From the NCBI GenBank assembly GCA_963585895.1, contig OY757916.1:17782629-17846628 (forward strand): a stretch of 64,000 bases of DNA, read 5' to 3'. Of this stretch, positions 28,301 through 42,151 are shown piece after piece (the first letter of the stretch is position 1; each line of letters begins with the position of its first letter). The translations under genes were made by a program, and so were the position numbers. Below the pieces are notes generated by a model that worked only from the letters and a program-made list of their open reading frames with translations, made no database searches and was not told the origin of the DNA. This DNA comes from Sepioteuthis lessoniana (taxonomy: Eukaryota; Mollusca; Cephalopoda; Myopsida; Loliginidae).

Positions 28301-31300
28301 ACGAGTTGTATGCTATCTTAAAACCAACTAACTGTGTTCTCCCATAAAGAATATTACTGTGTGTTATTTTACAACGAACTGGTTATGTACTAAGATAAAT
28401 TGGTTCTGTGATGTCTTAAAACAAACGAGTTGTATGCTATCTTAAAACAAGCTAACTGTTTTCTCCCATAAAGAATATTACTGTGTGTTATTTTACAACG
28501 AACTGGTTGTGTACTAAGATAAATTGGTTCTGTGATGTCTTAAAACAAACCAGTTGTATGCTATCTTAAAACAAGCTGTGTTCTCCCATAAAGAATATTA
28601 CTGTGTGTTATTTTACAACGAATTGGTTGTGTACTATCTAAGATAAATTGGTTCTGTGATGTCTTAAAACAAACGAGTTGTATGCTATCTTAAAACAAGC
28701 TAACTGTGTTCTCCCATAAAGAATATTACAGTGTGTTATTTTACAACGAACTGGTTATGTACTAAGATAAATTGGTTCTGTGATGTCTTAAAACAAACGA
28801 GTTGTATGCTATCTTAAAACAAGCTAACTGTGTTCTCCCATAAAGAATATTAGAGTGTGTTATTTTACAACGAACTGGTTGTGTACTATCTAAGATAAAT
28901 TGGTTCTGTGATGTCTTAAAACAAACGAGTTGTATGCTATCTTAAAACAAGCTAACTGTGTTCTCCCATAAAGAATATTACTGTGTGTTATTTTACAACA
29001 AACTGGTTGTGTACTAAGATAAATTGGTTCTGTGATGTCTTAAAACAAACGAGTTGTAGGCTATCTTAAAACAAGCTAACTGTGTTCTCCCATAAAGAAT
29101 ATTACAGTGTGTTATTTTACAATGAACTGGTTATGTACTAAGATAAATTGGTTCTGTGATGTCTTAAAAAAAACGAGTTCTATGCTATCTTAAAACAAGC
29201 TAACTGTGTTCTCCCATAAAGAATATTACTGTGTGTTATTTTACAACGAACTGATTGTGTACTATCTAAGATAAATTGGTTCTGTGATGTCTTAAAACAA
29301 ACGAGTTGTATGCTATCTTAAAACAAGCTAACTGTGTTCTCCCATAAAGAATATTACAGTGTGTTATTTTACAACGAACTGGTTATGTACTAAGATAAAT
29401 TGGTTCTGTGATGTCTTAAAACAAACGAGTTGTATGCTATCTTAAAACAAGCTGTGTTCTCCCATAAAGAATATTACTGTGTGTTATTTTACAACAAACT
29501 GGTTGTGTACTAAGATAAATTGGTTCTGTGATGTCTTAAAACAAACGAGTTGTATGCTATCTTAAAACAAGCTGTGTTCTCCCATAAAGAATATTACTGT
29601 GTGTTATTTTACAATGAACTGGTTGTGTATTATCTAAGATAAATTGGTTCTGTGATGTCTTAAAACAAACGAGTTGTATGCTATCTTAAAACAAGCTAAC
29701 TGTGTTCTCCCATAAAGAATATTACAGTGTGTTATTTTACAACGAACTGGTTATGTACTAAGATAAATTGGTTCTGTGATGTCTTAAAACAAACGAGTTG
29801 TATGCTATCTTAAAACAAGCTAACTGTGTTCTCCCATAAAGAATATTAGAATGTGTAATTTTACAACGAACTGGTTGTGTACTATCTAAGATAAATTGGT
29901 TCTGTGATGTCTTAAAACAAACGAGTTGTATGCTATCTTAAAACAAGTTGTGTTCTCCCATAAAGAATATTACTGTGTGTTATTTTACAATGAACTGGTT
30001 GTGTACTATCTAAGATAAATTGGTTCTGTGATGTCTTAAAACAAACGAGTTGTATGCTATCTTAAAACAAGCTAAATGTGTTCTCCCATAAAGAATATTA
30101 CTGTGTGTTATTTTACAACGAACTGGTTATGTACTAAGATAAATTGGTTCTGTGATGTTTTAAAACAAACGAGTTGTATGCTATCTTAAAACAAGTTAAC
30201 TGTGTTCTCCCATAAAAAATATTACTGTGTGTTATTTTACAACGAACTGGTTGTGTACTAAGATAAATTGGTTCTGTGATGTCTTAAAACAAACGAGTTG
30301 TATGCTATCTTAAAACAAGCTAACTGTGTTCTCCCATAAAGAATATTACTGTGTGTTATTTTATAATGAACTGGCTGTGTACTATCGAAGATAAATTGGT
30401 TCTGTGATGTCTTAAAACAAACGAGTTGTATGCTATCTTAAAACAAGCTAACTGTGTTCTCCCATAAAGAATATTACTGTGTGTTATTTTACAACGAACT
30501 GGTTGTGTACTAAGATAAATTGGTTCTGTGATGTCTTAAAACAAACGAGTTGTAGGCTATCTTAAAACAAGCTAACTGTGTTCTCCCATAAAGAATATTA
30601 CAGTGTGTTATTTTACAATGAACTGGTTATGTACTAAGATAAATTGGTTCTGTGCTGTCTTAAAAAAAACGAGTTCTATGCTATCTTAAAACAAGCTAAC
30701 TGTGTTCTCCCATAAAGAATATTACTGTGTGTTATTTTACAACGAACTGATTGTGTACTATCTAAGATAAATTGGTTCTGTGATGTCTTAAAACAAACGA
30801 GTTGTATGCTATCTTAAAACAAGCTGTGTTCTCCCATAAAGAATATTACTGTGTGTTATTTTACAACGAACTGGTTGTGTACTAAGATAAATTGGTTCTG
30901 TGATGTCTTAAAACAAACGAGTTGTATGCTATCTTAAAACAAGCTAACTGTGTTCTCCCATAAAGAATATTACAGTGTGTTATTTTACAACGAACTGGTT
31001 ATGTACTAAGATAAATTGGTTCTGTGATGTCTTAAAACAAACGAGTTGTATGCTATCTTAAAACAAGCTGTGTTCTCCCATAAAGAATATTACTGTGTGT
31101 TATTTTACAACAAACTGGTTGTGTACTAAGATAAATTGGTTCTGTGATGTCTTAAAACAAACGAGTTGTATGCTATCTTAAAACAAGCTGTGTTCTCCCA
31201 TAAAGAATATTACTGTGTGTTATTTTACAACGAATTGGTTGTGTACTATCTAAGATAAATTGGTTCTGTGATGTCTTAAAACAAACGAGTTGTATGCTAT

Positions 31301-32399
31301 CTTAAAACAAGCTAACTGTGTTCTCCCATAAAGAATATTACAGTGTGTTATTTTACAACGAACTGGTTATGTACTAAGATAAATTGGTTCTGTGATGTCT
31401 TAAAACAAACGAGTTGTATGCTATCTTAAAACAAGCTACCTGTGTTCTCCCATAAAGAATATTAGAGTGTGTTATTTTACAACGAACTGGTTGTGTACTA
31501 AGATAAATTCGTTCTGTGATGTCTTAAAACAAACGAGTTGTATGCTATCTTAAAACAAGTTGTGTTTTCCCATAAAGAATATTACTGTGTGTTATTTTAC
31601 AACGAACTGGTTGTGTACTATCTAAGATAAATTGGTTCTGTGATGTCTTAAAACAAACGAGTTGTATGCTATCTTAAAACAAGCTAACTGTGTTCTCCCA
31701 TAAAGAATATTACTGTGTGTTATTTTACAACGAACTGGTTATGTACTAAGATAAATTGGTTCTGTGATGTTTTAAAACAAACGAGTTGTATGCTATCTTA
31801 AAACAAGTTAACTGTGTTCTCCCATAAAGAATATTACTGTGTGTTATTTTACAACGAACTGGATGTGTACTAAGATAAATTGGTTCTGTGATGTCTTAAA
31901 ACAAACGAGTTGTATGCTATCTTAAAACAAGCTAACTGTGTTCTCCCATAAAGAATATTACTGTGTGTTATTTTATAACGAACTGGCTGTGTACTATCGA
32001 AGATAAATTGGTTCTGTGATGTCTTAAAACGAACGAGTTGTATGCTATCTTAAAACAAGCTAACTGTGTTCTCCCATAAAGAATATTACTGTGTGTTATT
32101 TTACAACGAACTGGTTGTGTACTAAGATAAATTGGTTCTGTGATGTCTTAAAACAAACGAGTTGTATGCTATCTTAAAACAAGCTAACTGTGTTCTCCCA
32201 TAAAGAATATTACAGTGTGTTATTTTACAACTAACTGGTTATGTACTAAGATAAATTGGTTCTGTGATGTCTTAAAACAAACGAGTTGTATGCTATCTTA
32301 AAACAAGCTAACTGTGTTCTCCCATAAAGAATATTACTGTGTGTTATTTTACAACAAACTGATTGTGTACTATCTAATATAAATTGGTTCTGTGATGTC

Positions 32400-35300
32400 T
32401 TAAAACAAACGAGTTGTATGCTATCTTAAAACAAGCTGTGTTCTCCCATAAAGAATATTACTGTGTGTTATTTTACAACGAACTGGTTGTGTACTAAGAT
32501 AAATTGGTTCTGTGATGTCTTAAAACAAACGAGTTGTATGCTATCTTAAAACAAGCTGTGTTCTCCCATAAAGAATATTACTGTTTGTTATTTTACAACG
32601 AATTGGTTGTGTACTATCTAAGATAAATTGGTTCTGTGATGTCTTAAAACAAACGAGTTGTATGCTATCTTAAAACCAAGTAACTGTGTTCTCCCATAAA
32701 GAATATTACTGTGTGTTATTTTACAACGAACTGGTTATGTACTAAGATAAATTGGTTCTGTGATGTCTTAAAACAAACGAGTTGTATGCTATCTTAAAAC
32801 AAGCTAACTGTGTTCTCCCATAAAGAATATTACTGTGTGTTATTTTACAACGAACTGGTTGTGTACTAAGATAAATTGGTTCTGTGATGTCTTAAAACAA
32901 ACGAGTTGTATGCTATCTTAAAACAAGCTGTGTTCTCCCATAAAGAATATTACTGTGTGTTATTTTACAACGAACTGGTTGTGTACTAAGATAAATTGGT
33001 TCTGTGATGTCTTAAAACAAACGAGTTGTATGCTATCTTAAAACCAACTAACTGTGTTCTCCCATAAAGAATATTACTGTGTGTTATTTTACAACGAACT
33101 GGTTGTGTACTAAGATAAATTGGTTCTGTGATGTCTTAAAACAAACGAGTTGTATGCTATATTAAAACAAGTTAACTGTGTTCTCCCATAAAGAATATTA
33201 CTGTGTGTTATTTTACAACGAACTGATTGTGTACTATCTAAGATAAATTGGTTCTGTGATGTCTTAAAACAAACGAGTTGTATGCTATCTTAAAACAAGC
33301 TGTGTTCTCCCATAAAGAATATTACTGTGTGTTATTTTACAACGAACTGGTTGTGTACTAAGATAAATTGGTTCTGTGATGTCTTAAAACAAACGAGTTG
33401 TATGCTATCTTAAAACCAACTAACTGTGTTCTCCCATAAAGAATATTACTGTGTGTTATTTTACAACGAACTGGTTGTGTACTAAGATAAATTGGTTCTG
33501 TGATGTCTTAAAACAAACGAGTTGTATGCTATCTTAAAACAAGTTAACTGTGTTCTCCCATAAAGAATATTACTGTGTGTTATTTTACAACGAACTGGTT
33601 GTGTACTATCTAAGATAAATTGGTTCTGTGATGTCTTAAAACAAACGAGTTGTATGCTATCTTAAAACAAGCTGTGTTCTCCCATAAAGAATATTACTGT
33701 GTATTATTTTACAACAAACTGGTTGTGTACTAAGATAAATTGGTTCTGTGATGTCTTAAAACAAACGAGTTGTATGCTATCTTAAAACAAGCTGTGTTCT
33801 CCCATAAAGAATATTACTGTGTGTTATTTTACAACGAATTGGTTGTGTACTATCTAAGATAAATTGGTTCTGTGATGTCTTAAAACAAACGAGTTGTATG
33901 CTATCTTAAAACAAGCTAACTGTGTTCTCCCATAAAGAATATTACTGTGTGTTATTTTACAACGAACTGGTTATGTACTAAGATAAATTGGTTCTGTGAT
34001 GTCTTAAAACAAACGAGTTGTATGCTATCTTAAAACATGCTAACTGTGTTCTCCCATAAAGAATATTACTGTGTATTATTTTACAACGAACTGGTTATGT
34101 ACTAAGATAAATTGGTTCTGTGATGTCTTAAAACAAACGAGTTGTATGCTATCTTAAAACAAGTTAACTGTGTTCTCCCATAAAGAATATTACTGTGTGT
34201 TATTTTACAACGAACTGGTTGTGTACTATCTAAGATAAATTGGTTCTGTGATGTCTTAAAACAAACGAGTTGTATGCTATCTTAAAACAAGCTAACTGTG
34301 TTCTCCCATAAAGAATATTACAGTGTGTTATTTTACAACGAACTGGTTATGTACTAAGATAAATTGGTTCTGTGATGTCTTAAAACAAACGAGTTGTATG
34401 CTATCTTAAAACAAGCTAACTGTGTTCTCCCATAAAGAATATTAGAATGTGTTATTTTATAACGAACTGGTTGTGTACTATCTAAGATAAATTGGTTGTG
34501 TGATGTCTTAAAACAAACGAGTTGTATGCTATCTTAAAACAAGTTGTGTTCTCCCATAAAGAATATTACTGTGTGTTATTTTACAAGGAACTGGTTGTGT
34601 ACTATCTAAGATAAATTGGTTCTGTGATGTCTTAAAACAAACGAGTTGTATGCTATCTTAAAACAAGCTAACTGTGTTCTCCCATAAAGAATATTACTGT
34701 GTGTTATTTTACAACGAACTGGTTATGTACTAAGATAAATTGGTTCTGTGATGTTTTAAAACAAACGAGTTGTATGCTATCTTAAAACAAGTTAACTGTG
34801 TTCTCCCATAAAGAATATTACTGTGTGTTATTTTACAACGAACTGGTTGTGTACTAAGATAAATTGGTTCTGTGATGTCTTAAAACAAACGAGTTGTATG
34901 CTATCTTAAATCAAGCTAACTGTGTTCTCCCATAAAGAATATTACTGTGTGTTATTTTATAACGAACTGGCTGTGTACTATCGAAGATAAATTGGTTCTG
35001 TGATGTCTTAAAACGAACGAGTTGTATGCTATCTTAAAACAAGCTAACTGTGTTCTCCCATAAAGAATATTACTGTGTGTTATTTTACAACGAACTGGTT
35101 GTGTACTAAGATAAATTGGTTCTGTGATGTCTTAAAACAAACGAGTTGTATGCTATCTTAAAACAAGCTAACTGTGTTCTCCCATAAAGAATATTACAGT
35201 GTGTTATTTTACAACGAACTGGTTATGTACTAAGATAAATTGGTTCTGTGATGTCTTAAAACAAACGGTGTTGTATGCTATCTTAAAACAAGCTAACTGT

Positions 35301-38300
35301 GTTCTCCCATAAAGAATATTACTGTGTGTTATTTTACAACGAACTGATTGTGTACTATCTAAGATAAATTGGTTCTGTGATGTCTTAAAACAAACGAGTT
35401 GTATGCTATCTTAAAACAAGCTGTGTTCTCCCATAAAGAATATTACTGTGTGTTATTTTACAACGAACTGGTTGTGTACTAAGATAAATTGGTTCTGTGA
35501 TGTCTTAAAACAAACGAGTTGTATGCTATCTTAAAACAAGCTGTGTTCTCCCATAAAGAATATTACTGTTTGTTATTTTACAACGAATTGGTTGTGTACT
35601 ATCTAAGATAAATTGGTTCTGTGATGTCTTAAAACAAACGAGTTGTATGCTATCTTAAAACCAACTAACTGTGTTCTCCCATAAAGAATATTACTGTGTG
35701 TTATTTTACAACGAACTGGTTATGTACTAAGATAAATTGGTTCTGTGATGTCTTAAAACAAACGAGTTGTATGCTATCTTAAAACAAGCTAAATGTGTTC
35801 TCCCATAAAGAATATTACTGTGTGTTATTTTACAACGAACTGGTTGTGTACTAAGATAAATTGGTTCTGTGATGTCTTAAAACAAACGAGTTGTATGCTA
35901 TCTTAAAACAAGCTAACTGTGTTCTCCCATAAAGAATATTACAGTGTGTTATTTTACAACGAACTGGTTATGTACTAAGATAAATTGGTTCTGTGATGTC
36001 TTAAAACAAACGAGTTGTATGCTATCTTAAAACAAGCTGTGTTCTCCCATAAAGAATATTACTGTGTGTTATTTTACAACGAATTGGTTGTGTACTATCT
36101 AAGATAAATTGGTTCTGTGATGTCTTAAAACAAATGAGTTGTATGCTATCTTAAAACAAGCTAACTGTGTTCTCCCATAAAGAATATTACAGTGTGTTAT
36201 TTTACAACGAACTGGTTATGTACTAAGATAAATTGGTTCTGTGATGTCTTAAAACTAACGAGTTGTATGCTATCTTAAAACAAGCTGTGTTCTCCCATAA
36301 AGAATATTACTGTGTGTTATTTTACAACGAATTGGTTGTGTACTATCTAAGATAAATTGGTTCTGTGATGTCTTAAAACAAACGAGTTGTATGCTATCTT
36401 AAAACAAGCTAACTGTGTTCTCCCATAAAGAATATTACTGTGTGTTATTTTACAACGAACTGGTTATGTACTAAGATAAATTGGTTCTGTGATGTCTTTA
36501 AACAAACCAGTTGTATGCTATCTTAAAACATGCTAACTGTGTTCTCCCATAAAGAATATTACTGTGTATTATTTTACAACGAACTGGTTATGTACTAAGA
36601 TAAATTGGTTCTGTGATGTCTTAAAACAAACGAGTTGTATGCTATCTTAAAACAAGTTAACTGTGTTCTCCCATAAAGAATATTACTGTGTGTTATTTTA
36701 CAACGAACTGGTTGTGTACTATCTAAGATAAATTGGTTCTGTGATGTCTTAAAACAAACGAGTTGTATGCTATCTTAAAACAAGCTAACTGTGTTCTCCC
36801 ATAAAGAATATTACAGTGTGTTATTTTACAACGAACTGGTTATGTACTAAGATAAATTGGTTCTGTGATGTCTTAAAACAAACGAGTTGTATGCTATCTT
36901 AAAACAAGCTAACTGTGTTCTCCCATAAAGAATATTAGAATGTGTTATTTTACAACGAACTGGTTGTGTACTATCTAAGATAAATTGGTTCTGTGATGTC
37001 TTAAAACAAACGAGTTGTATGCTATCTTAAAACAAGCTAACTGTGTTCTCCCATAAAGAATATTACTGTGTGTTATTTTACAACGAACTGGTTATGTACT
37101 AAGATAAATTGGTTCTGTGATGTTTTAAAACAAACGAGTTGTATGCTATCTTAAAACAAGTTAACTGTGTTCTCCCATAAAGAATATTACTGTGTGTTAT
37201 TTTACAACGAACTGGTTGTGTACTAAGATAAATTGGTTCTGTGATGTCTTAAAACAAACGAGTTGTATGCTATCTTAAATCAAGCTAACTGTGTTCTCCC
37301 ATAAAGAATATTACTGTGTGTTATTTTATAACGAACTGGCTGTGTACTATCGAAGATAAATTGGTTCTGTGATGTCTTAAAACGAACGAGTTGTATGCTA
37401 TCTTAAAACAAGCTAACTGTGTTCTCCCATAAAGAATATTACTGTGTGTTATTTTACAACGAACTGGTTGTGTACTAAGATAAATTGGTTCTGTGATGTC
37501 TTAAAACAAACGAGTTGTATGCTATCTTAAAACAAGCTAACTGTGTTCTCCCATTAAGAATATTACACTGTGTTATTTTACAACGAACTGGTTATGTACT
37601 AAGATAAATTGGTTCTGTGATGTCTTAAAACAAACGGTGTTGTATGCTATCTAAAAACAAGCTAACTGTGTTCTCCCATAAAGAATATTACTGTGTGTTA
37701 TTTTACAACGAACTGATTGTGTACTATCTAAGATAAATTGGTTCTGTGATGTCTTAAAACAAACGAGTTGTATGCTATCTTAAAACAAGCTGTGTTCTCC
37801 CATAAAGAATATTACTGTGTGTTATTTTACAACGAACTGGTTGTGTACTAAGATAAATTGGTTCTGTGATGTCTTAAAACAAACGAGTTGTATGCTATCT
37901 TAAAACAAGCTGTGTTCTCCCATAAAGAATATTACTGTTGGTTATTTTACAACGAATTGGTTGTGTACTATCTAAGATAAATTGGTTCTGTGATGTCTTA
38001 AAACAAACGAGTTGTATGCTATCTTAAAACCAACTAACTGTGTTCTCCCATAAAGAATATTACTGTGTGTTATTTTACAACGAACTGGTTATGTACTAAG
38101 ATAAATTGGTTCTGTGATGTCTTAAAACAAACGAGTTGTATGCTATCTTAAAACAAGCTAAATGTGTTCTCCCATAAAGAATATTACTGTGTGTTATTTT
38201 ACAACGAACTGGTTGTGTACTATCTAAGATAAATTGGTTCTGTGATGTCTTAAAACAAATGAGTTGTATGCTATCTTAAAACAAGCTAACTGTGTTCTCC

Positions 38301-39950
38301 CATAAAGAATATTACAGTGTTTTATTTTACAACGACCTGGTTATGTACTAAGATAAATTGGTTCTGTGATGTCTTAAAACAAACGAGTTGTATGCTATCT
38401 TAAAACAAGCTGTGTTCTCCCATAAAGAATATTACTGTGTGTTATTTTACAACAAACTGGTTGTGTACTAAGATAAATTGGTTCTGTGATGTCTTAAAAC
38501 AAACGAGTTGTATGCTATCTTAAAACAAGCTGTGTTCTCCCATAAAGAATATTACTGTGTGTTATTTTACAACGAATTGGTTGTGTACTATCTAAGATAA
38601 ATTGGTTCTGTGATGTCTTAAAACAAACGAGTTGTTATCTATCTTAAAACAAGCTAACTGTGTTCTCCCATAAAGAATATTACAGTGTGTTATTTTACAA
38701 CGAACTGGGTTTGTACTATCTAAGATAAATTGGTTCTGTGATGTCTTAAAACAAACGAGTTGTATGCTATCTTAAAACAAGCTAACTGTGTTCTCCCATA
38801 AAGAATATTACTGTGTGTTATTTTACAACGAACTGGTTATGTACTAAGATAAATTGGTTCTGTGATGTTTTAAAACAAACGAGTTGTATGCTATCTTAAA
38901 ACAAGTTAACTGTGTTCTCCCATAAAGAATATTACTGTGTGTTATTTTACAACGAACTGGTTGTGTACTAAGATAAATTGGTTCTGTGATGTCTTAAAAC
39001 AAACGAGTTTTATGCTATCTTAAAACAAGCTAACTGTGTTCTCCCATAAAGAATATTACTGTGTGTTATTTTATAACGAACTGGCTGTGTACTATCGAAG
39101 ATAAATTGGTTCTGTGATGTCTTAAAACGAACGAGTTGTATGCTATCTTAAAACAAGCTAACTGTGTTCTCCCATAAAGAATATTACTGTGTGTTATTTT
39201 ACAACGAACTGGTTGTGTACTAAGATAAATTGGTTCTGTGATGTCTTAAAACAAACGAGTTGTATGCTATCTTAAAACAAGCTAACTGTGTTCTCCCATA
39301 AAGAATATTACAGTGTGTTATTTTACAACGAACTGGTTATGTACTAAGATAAATTGGTTCTGTGATGTCTTAAAACAAACGAGTTGTATGCTATCTTAAA
39401 ACAAGCTAACTGTGTTCTCCCATAAAGAATATTACTGTGTGTTATTTTACAACGAACTGATTGTGTACTATCTAAGATAAATTGGTTCTGTGATGTCTTA
39501 AAACAAACAAGTTGTATGCTATCTTAAAACAAGCTGTGTTCTCCCATAAAGAATATTACTGTGTGTTATTTTACAACGAACTGGTTGTGTAGTAAGATAA
39601 ATTGGTTCTGTGATGTCTTAAAACAAACGAGTTGTATGCTATCTTAAAACAAGCTGTGTTCTCCCATAAAGAATATTACTGTGTGTTATTTTACAACGAA
39701 CTGGTTGTGTACTATCTAAGATAAATTGGTTCTGTGATGTCTTAAAACAAACGAGTTGTATGCTATCTTAAAACAAGCTAACTGTGTTCTCCCATAAAGA
39801 ATATTACTGTGTGTTATTTTACAACGAACTGGTTATGTACTAAGATAAATTGGTTCTGTGATGTCTTAAAACAAACGAGTTGTATGCTATCTTAAAACAA
39901 GTTAACTGTGTTCTCCCATAAAGAATATTACTGTGTGTTATTTTACAACG
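32400..39950. repeat. Satellite zone with 2.4-2.5 kb period
   Basis: Rare variants recur at about 2.4-2.5 kb: ACAAACGGTGTTG at 35,261 and 37,630 (2,369 bp); AAAACATGCTAAC at 34,032 and 36,525 (2,493 bp); TTAAATCAAGCTAAC near 34,909 and 37,277. The two period values differ by 124 bp, one monomer, which fits gain or loss of a single copy. Copies are less uniform than in the 5.35 kb zone. Confidence 0.75.
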
Positions 39951-40380
39951 AACTGGTTGTGTACTATCTAAGATAAATTGGTTCTGTGATGTCTTAAAAC
40001 AAACGAGTTGTATGCTATCTTAAAACAAGCTAACTGTGTTCTCCCATAAAGAATATTACTGTGTGTTATTTTACAACGAACTGGTTGTGTACTAAGATAA
40101 ATTGGTTCTGTGATGTCTTAAAACAAACGAGTTGTATGCTATCTTAAAACATGCTAACTGTGTTCTCCCATAAAGAATATTACTGTGTATTATTTTACAA
40201 CGAACTGGTTGTGTACTATCTAAGATAAATTGGTTCTGTGATGTCTTAAAACAAACGAGTTGTATGCTATCTTAAAACTAGCTAACTGTGTTATCCCATA
40301 AAGAATATTACTGTGTGTTATTTTACAACGAACTGGTTGTGTACTATCTTAGATAAATTGGTTCTGTGCTGTCTTAAAAC

Positions 40381-41040
40381 AAACGAACTGTGTGCTATCT
40401 TAAAACAAATTGTGTTCTCCCATAAAGAATATTGCTGTGTATTATTTTACTACGAACTGGCTGTGTGCTATCTAAGATAAATTGGTTCTGTGATGTCTTA
40501 AAACAAACGAGCTCTATGATATCTTAAAACCAGCTAACTGTGTTCTCCCATAAAGAATATTGCTCTGTGTTATTTTACAACAAACTGGCTGTGCGCCTTC
40601 TTAGATAAATTGGTTATGTGCTGTCTTAAAATAAACGAGCTGTGTGCTATCTTAAAAAAAAGCTGTGTTCTCCTATAAAGAATATTGCTGTGTGTTATTT
40701 TATTACGAACTGACTGTGTGCTATCTTAAATAAACTGGTTCAATACTATCTTAAAACAAACGAACATTATGCTATCTTAAAACAAACTAGGTATGTGCTA
40801 TCCTGAAGTAAACTAACTTCCTGCTATCATAAAACGAAATAGCTGCGTGTTCTCTTAAAACAAACGAGCTATGTGCTATCTTTGCACAAAATAGTTGTAT
40901 CTATCTTAAAACGAATATTTGCGTGTATCTTAAAACAAACGAGCTGTGTGCTATATTAAAACAGTCATGTGCTATCCAACTATGAACTGGCTGCGTGCCA
41001 TCTTTTTAAGAACTGGTTGCGTGCTAATTGTTTGACAAAC
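40381..41040. repeat. Degenerate edge of satellite: 26 bp monomer array
   Basis: Past about 40,380 the 128 bp order fades and copies diverge. From about 40,650 the sequence reads as successive 24-27 bp units that all follow CTTAAAACAAACGAGCTGTG plus a GCTAT-like end. Examples start near 40,752, 40,778, 40,854 and 40,930. These match the five subunits of the main monomer more simply than the 128 bp unit as a whole. The last recognisable unit ends near 41,040. Confidence 0.88.
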
Positions 41041-41737
41041 TGTGGAAAACCTGGAACTCAACAGTTTTACTGTCAAGATTCAAGCTTAAATTTTTGACTG
41101 ACTGAAAGATATTTTATACAGTAAATTTGATTTTTCTTGATATCAGTGGCTTTCAGAGATATGATTTCTGTTTTTACGTCCTTGTGCCTGAGTAGACAAA
41201 ATTGTGGGTCAATAGTTAGCAAGTTAGTTTTACATATTGTTTGTAATGTTGTGAGTTTAATTCTATTCGTGACTTGTGTTGGATATTGACTTGGAGACCC
41301 CTTTGACATTTGTCGATGCAGCGGCAGAAGTCGGACCCTGGTTGAATGATAATAACAGGAAATGCATTTGGTATCTAAGGTAAACAGTAAGGTGTTCTCG
41401 GGGAAAATGTCGCGTAAATTGCGTGGGTTGCCAGGTAGAAGGAAGTATGTCCACATGTCTTGTGTAGGTTGCAGGCTGGAGGAAATGTAACCCCGAGAAT
41501 TTGCTAGGGTGATATGCAAGAGAGAGACATGGTCACAGTAACTGCGTGGGTGTCCTGGATTTTATATAACCTAGATTATTTTGATCTAAAAAAGAAGAGG
41601 TTCTGAGAAGATCCATACCTGTCACCCTTTAGGTGCAGCTCAAACACTTCGACTTGTTTTTTTACTCTACCCTCCTGCTCATTTAGGGGGGTAAAAAAGA
41701 AGCAGATGATATCTTATATGAGTGTTGTCGTCTTTCA
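41041..41737. other. Spacer between two satellites, with one stray 99 bp-type monomer
   Basis: Mostly unrecognised A/T-rich sequence. At about 41,185-41,275 lies a diverged copy of the 99 bp monomer of the next array (CCTTGTGCC, then GGGTCAATAGTTAGCAAG, then TTTGTAATGTTGTGAGTT). A 148-codon open frame on the minus strand (41,073-41,519) crosses this stray monomer. I see no domain in it and do not call it a gene. Confidence 0.6.
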
Positions 41738-42151
41738 ACAAATTGTTAGTAATATAGTAAGTTTAATTCTCTTGATATTTATGGCCTTGTGCCAGCCTAG
41801 ACTACGGTGTGGGGCAACGGTTCTTAAGGTAATCTCACAGATTGTTTGTAATATAATAAGTTTAATTCTCTTGATATTTAGGGCCTTGTGCCAGACTAGA
41901 CTAAGAAATGGGGCAACGGTTCTTAATGTAATCTCACAGATTGTTAGTAATATAATAAGTTTAATTCTTTTGATATTTGTAGCCTTATGCCAGACTAGGC
42001 TAAGTAATGGGTCAACGGTTCTTAAGTTAACCTCACAAATTGTTAGTAATATAGTGAGTTTAATTCTCTTGATATTTGTAGCCTTGTGCCAGACTAGACT
42101 AAGATATGGGGCAACGGTTCTTAAGTTAATCTCACAGATTGTTAGTAATAT

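Larger units (their letters stand above)
1..40380. repeat. Large satellite array, 128 bp monomer
   Basis: The whole stretch is tandem copies of one A/T-rich monomer. Spacing between successive CCCATAAAGAATATT marks is 128 bp in full copies (178 to 306), and 124 or 120 bp in shorter ones. The short forms lack TATC in TACTATCTAAGA, lack TAAC in AAGCTAACTGTG, or lack both. The monomer splits into five 25-26 bp subunits starting CTTAAAACAAACGAG, CTTAAAACAAGCTAAC, CATAAAGAATATTAC, TTTACAACGAACTGG and CTAAGATAAATTGG (26+26+25+26+25 = 128). Because 128 is not a multiple of three, no long reading frame persists. The array continues past the left edge. A centromeric or heterochromatic role is plausible for an array this size but is not shown by the sequence. 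Confidence 0.98.

Noticed and set aside
1..40380. Satellite as a CRISPR array
   Set aside because: Repeats are contiguous without unique spacers, and the context is eukaryotic.
41073..41519. 148-codon open frame on the minus strand
   Set aside because: Half of it is a stray satellite monomer read in the same frame as the array; the rest shows no domain.
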